Source: Pseudomonadota bacterium (GTDB lineage Bacteria; Pseudomonadota; Gammaproteobacteria; Burkholderiales; Rhodocyclaceae). From it: a DNA stretch of 35,101 nt. The position numbers were made by a program, and so were the translations under genes. Below the pieces are notes generated by a model that had not been told where the DNA came from, made no database searches, and was given only the letters and a program-made list of their open reading frames with translations. This document shows, piece after piece, positions 32,989 through 35,101 of this stretch. Where the stretch lies: positions 1 to 35,101 of the forward strand of contig JAGTRX010000013.1 of assembly GCA_018262285.1 (NCBI GenBank), in the 5' to 3' direction. Within the stretch, counting starts at the first letter, position 1. Every line of letters begins with the position of its first letter.

Positions 32989-34032
32989 TCAATAGGGTGG
33001 CAACAGCCGGCGGAAACCGTGGGCAAGAACAATCACGGTAAATATGATGCCACGCGGGAAGAACCAGGGCGAGAAACTTGTGCATACCGGTTTGGCCGGA
33101 TCGGCCAGGCCTGCGGCCAAAGACCTGAGGTATTTGGTGCTGTGCGGCCAGTCGTTTAGCTTGTCGACCCATTCGGTGGGGATGCCGGAGTGTTCAGCAC
33201 TGATGCCGGCCAGGCTGCCTGCCATGGCCGCCACAGTATCGACGTCGCCGCCGGCCTGGGTAATGGCCTCAATAGTGGAGCGGTAGTCGCCGAAATGGTG
33301 GTACCAGGCAGCCAGCGCAAAGGGAACAGAATGTAAAACGTAACCGGAAATGCCGTTGCGGCTGCCAAAGTATTTCTGTGCAGCAGCCAGGGGATCGGCA
33401 GCATTGAGCGCTGCCTGCAGCGAATTGATAGCTTCGTTCCAGTCCGGATCAGGCGAAATATCCTGCAATGTCTGGATAAACTCGGCAAGGGGCGGGCGCT
33501 CTAGCCAGCGTTGCGAAACCAGATGGGCAGCCACTTCGGCGATGGCCAGGGCGCCGGCCAGCGCTTTGGGGTCGGTGTGGGTCAGCAGGGTCGAGGCGGC
33601 GACATGAGTTTGCCGGGCTTTTGCATCCTCTGGAAAAAACGCGCCGATGATGGCGCTGCGCATGGCCGGGCCGTTGCCGGCCGAATAGACGCCACTGTTG
33701 GAAAAGCCCAACCACAGCTTGATGATGCCGCGCAGGGTGGCCAAGCCGATGCCGGCGGGTAGGCAAAGCAGCCAGAAACGCAGGCGCCAGGCCAGGCAGG
33801 AGCGGAATTTTGTTGCGTCACCACGGCTGCGAATGAGCGATTGGGCGACGAAAATGCTGTGGTCGGTATCATCGCTGACCATGCCGTGGCCAAAAATGAA
33901 GCGGTGGCGCAGGGGCAATCGCGCCATACGACGGGATCGCCTCGTCGACAGGCCTTCGTAGGGTAGGCCGATGGAATCGCCAACAGCCCCGCCCAGTAAG
34001 CAGCTGGTTAGTTGGTTAGCGGACAAGGGCAT
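32989..34032 (-). CDS. ADP-ribosylglycohydrolase-family protein
   Basis: 347 aa, with AGGAG 6 nt before the start. Family metal-site motifs are seen in order: CLLGGAVGDSIGLPYEG, GHGMVSDDTDHSIFVAQ, SAGNGPAMRSAIIGAFF, LTHTDPKALAGALA and the C-terminal GGDVDTVAAMAGSLAG (GGDVDT in place of the common GGDTDT). DraG/ARH-like enzymes remove ADP-ribose from arginine or serine side chains or split related compounds, using two Mg ions. The C-terminus is unusual, ending with a hydrophobic stretch GIIFTVIVLAHGF that may be a membrane or packing helix. It follows dnaJ by 18 nt, so it is probably co-transcribed. No DraT-like partner is in view. Confidence 0.88.
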   Translation of the reverse strand: MPLSANQLTSCLLGGAVGDSIGLPYEGLSTRRSRRMARLPLRHRFIFGHGMVSDDTDHSIFVAQSLIRSRGDATKFRSCLAWRLRFWLLCLPAGIGLATLRGIIKLWLGFSNSGVYSAGNGPAMRSAIIGAFFPEDAKARQTHVAASTLLTHTDPKALAGALAIAEVAAHLVSQRWLERPPLAEFIQTLQDISPDPDWNEAINSLQAALNAADPLAAAQKYFGSRNGISGYVLHSVPFALAAWYHHFGDYRSTIEAITQAGGDVDTVAAMAGSLAGISAEHSGIPTEWVDKLNDWPHSTKYLRSLAAGLADPAKPVCTSFSPWFFPRGIIFTVIVLAHGFRRLLPPY

Positions 34033-34050
34033 GGATTCTCCTGCAGGAAA

Positions 34051-35101
34051 TCAGCCGAAAAAAGCCTTGACCTTTTCCATCCAGGAGCTGGCGCGTGGGT
34101 TGTGGCGCGAATCATTGCCCTTGCTGATTTCCTCCAGTTCGATGAGCAGTTCCTTTTGCCGTTCGGTCAGGCTGACCGGGGTTTCGACGACGACATGACA
34201 CATCAGGTCGCCCTGGCCGTGGCTGCGGACGCCGCGGATGCCCTTGCCGCGCAGGCGGAAAACGCGGCCGCTCTGGGTTTCTGCAGGAATTTTGAGGCTG
34301 GCGGCGCCATCGAGCGTCGGGATTTCAATTTCACCACCCAAGGCAGCAGTAGTGAAAGAAATTGGCATCTCGCAATGCAAATCATTATGGTCGCGCTGGA
34401 AAACCGTGTGTGGCTTGGGGTGAATCTGCACATACAAATCGCCCGGCGGGCCACCATTGACGCCAAGTTCGCCCTCGCCGGCCAGGCGGATGCGGTCGCC
34501 CTCGTCGACGCCGGCCGGAATTTTGACCGACAGGGTTTTTTGTTTTTTCAGCCGACCAGCGCCGTGGCAAGTGCCGCAGGGGTCGGAAATGAAGCGGCCG
34601 GTGCCGTGGCATTTCGGACAAGTCTGTTGAATGGAGAAAAAGCCCTGTTGCAGACGAATCTGGCCGGAACCACTGCAAGTCGGGCAGGTGGCAGGCTGGC
34701 TGCCGCTCTTGGCGCCGCTGCCGTTACAGGCTTCACAAGACTCCATGCTGGGAATGCGAATTTTGGTTTCGGTACCACGGGCGGCTTGCTCCAGCGTGAT
34801 TTCCAGGTTGTAGCGCAGGTCGGCACCACGATAGACATTGGAGCGACCGCCGCCGCGCGAACCGCCAAAAATTTCATCAAAAATGCCGCCAAAGGCATCG
34901 GCGAAACCTCCAAATCCCTGACCGCCACCACCGAAACCGGCCTGTTGATCGACCCCGGCATGGCCGAACTGGTCGTAAGCGGCACGTTTGTTGGGATCAG
35001 AAAGCACCTCGTAAGCCAGCTTGGCTTCCTTGAACTTATCCTCGGACGACGGGTTATCCGGATTGCGATCCGGATGGTGTTTCATGGCGAGCTTGCGGTA
35101 G
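34051..35101 (-). CDS. dnaJ: Chaperone DnaJ, N-terminus beyond window
   Basis: The visible 349 codons continue past the window edge; the first residues, [16 protein letters not shown], are the end of J-domain helix II and the HPD loop, so only about 25 residues are missing. A Gly/Phe-rich region follows, with four CxxCxGxG zinc repeats ([32 protein letters not shown]). The C-terminal substrate-binding domains end in [12 protein letters not shown]. DnaJ stimulates DnaK ATPase and delivers clients. dnaK and grpE are expected just upstream, outside the window. The ADP-ribosylglycohydrolase gene follows in the same direction. Confidence 0.98.
   Translation of the reverse strand, partial: YRKLAMKHHPDRNPDNPSSEDKFKEAKLAYEVLSDPNKRAAYDQFGHAGVDQQAGFGGGGQGFGGFADAFGGIFDEIFGGSRGGGRSNVYRGADLRYNLEITLEQAARGTETKIRIPSMESCEACNGSGAKSGSQPATCPTCSGSGQIRLQQGFFSIQQTCPKCHGTGRFISDPCGTCHGAGRLKKQKTLSVKIPAGVDEGDRIRLAGEGELGVNGGPPGDLYVQIHPKPHTVFQRDHNDLHCEMPISFTTAALGGEIEIPTLDGAASLKIPAETQSGRVFRLRGKGIRGVRSHGQGDLMCHVVVETPVSLTERQKELLIELEEISKGNDSRHNPRASSWMEKVKAFFG

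Overview
The window looks like chromosome of a betaproteobacterium, probably a Rhodocyclales relative (Dechloromonas, Azonexus or Accumulibacter type). This is inferred from protein style and gene content (cysS, lpxH, cyclophilins, dnaJ, orphan gspAB, many REC, GGDEF and HD-GYP proteins, a phasin-like gene). No search was run. There is no transposase, CRISPR array or rRNA. One tRNA-Asn is present, with a small possible island relic beside it.

Layout. (1) 1-5412: four tightly packed plus-strand signalling genes: the end of a hybrid histidine kinase (HATPase-REC-REC-HPt), a REC protein with a broken HPt remnant, a REC-HD-GYP c-di-GMP phosphodiesterase, and a REC-REC-HisKA-HATPase kinase. (2) 5585-6844: an FMN reductase and a convergent L,D-transpeptidase whose 3' ends overlap. 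(3) 7095-11319: a two-partner secretion pair on the minus strand, transporter first, then a terminator, then the exoprotein. (4) 11684-16332: a stress/storage-like set (ElaB/DUF883 protein, phasin-like protein, REC-PAS-GGDEF-EAL protein, a 66-aa disordered protein, a Cfa-family methyltransferase). (5) 16524-19784: an orphan GspA/ExeA-GspB pair and a secreted beta/gamma-crystallin plus glycine-zipper protein. (6) 19882-20775: a broken excisionase-like ORF, a divergent Xre-type regulator and tRNA-Asn. (7) 20842-25193: an operon of AsmA-like membrane protein, Ser/Thr kinase with cyclic-nucleotide-binding domain, and zinc-ribbon membrane protein. (8) 25257-29558: a minus-strand envelope operon (TPR protein, L,D-transpeptidase, two cyclophilins, lpxH), divergent from cysS. 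(9) 31032-35101: an orphan substrate-binding protein, then a dnaJ / ADP-ribosylglycohydrolase / alpha-beta hydrolase run.

The most interesting cross-cutting signal is a repeated palindrome, TGTGCG-N4-CGCACA and variants, in the intergenic regions of block 4 and upstream of the crystallin/zipper gene. Its geometry (5-bp arms, 6-bp spacer, 16 bp) is that of CRP/FNR-family operators. At three genes the box centre lies 29.5 bp before a -10-like hexamer, the class II activator position. This suggests one regulator for a dispersed envelope/stress regulon. Other notable points are the chimeric REC-HPt protein with Phe in place of the phospho-histidine, a Cfa homologue with two altered active-site positions, and three TTGTTACA boxes between the Xre gene and the broken ORF next to tRNA-Asn.
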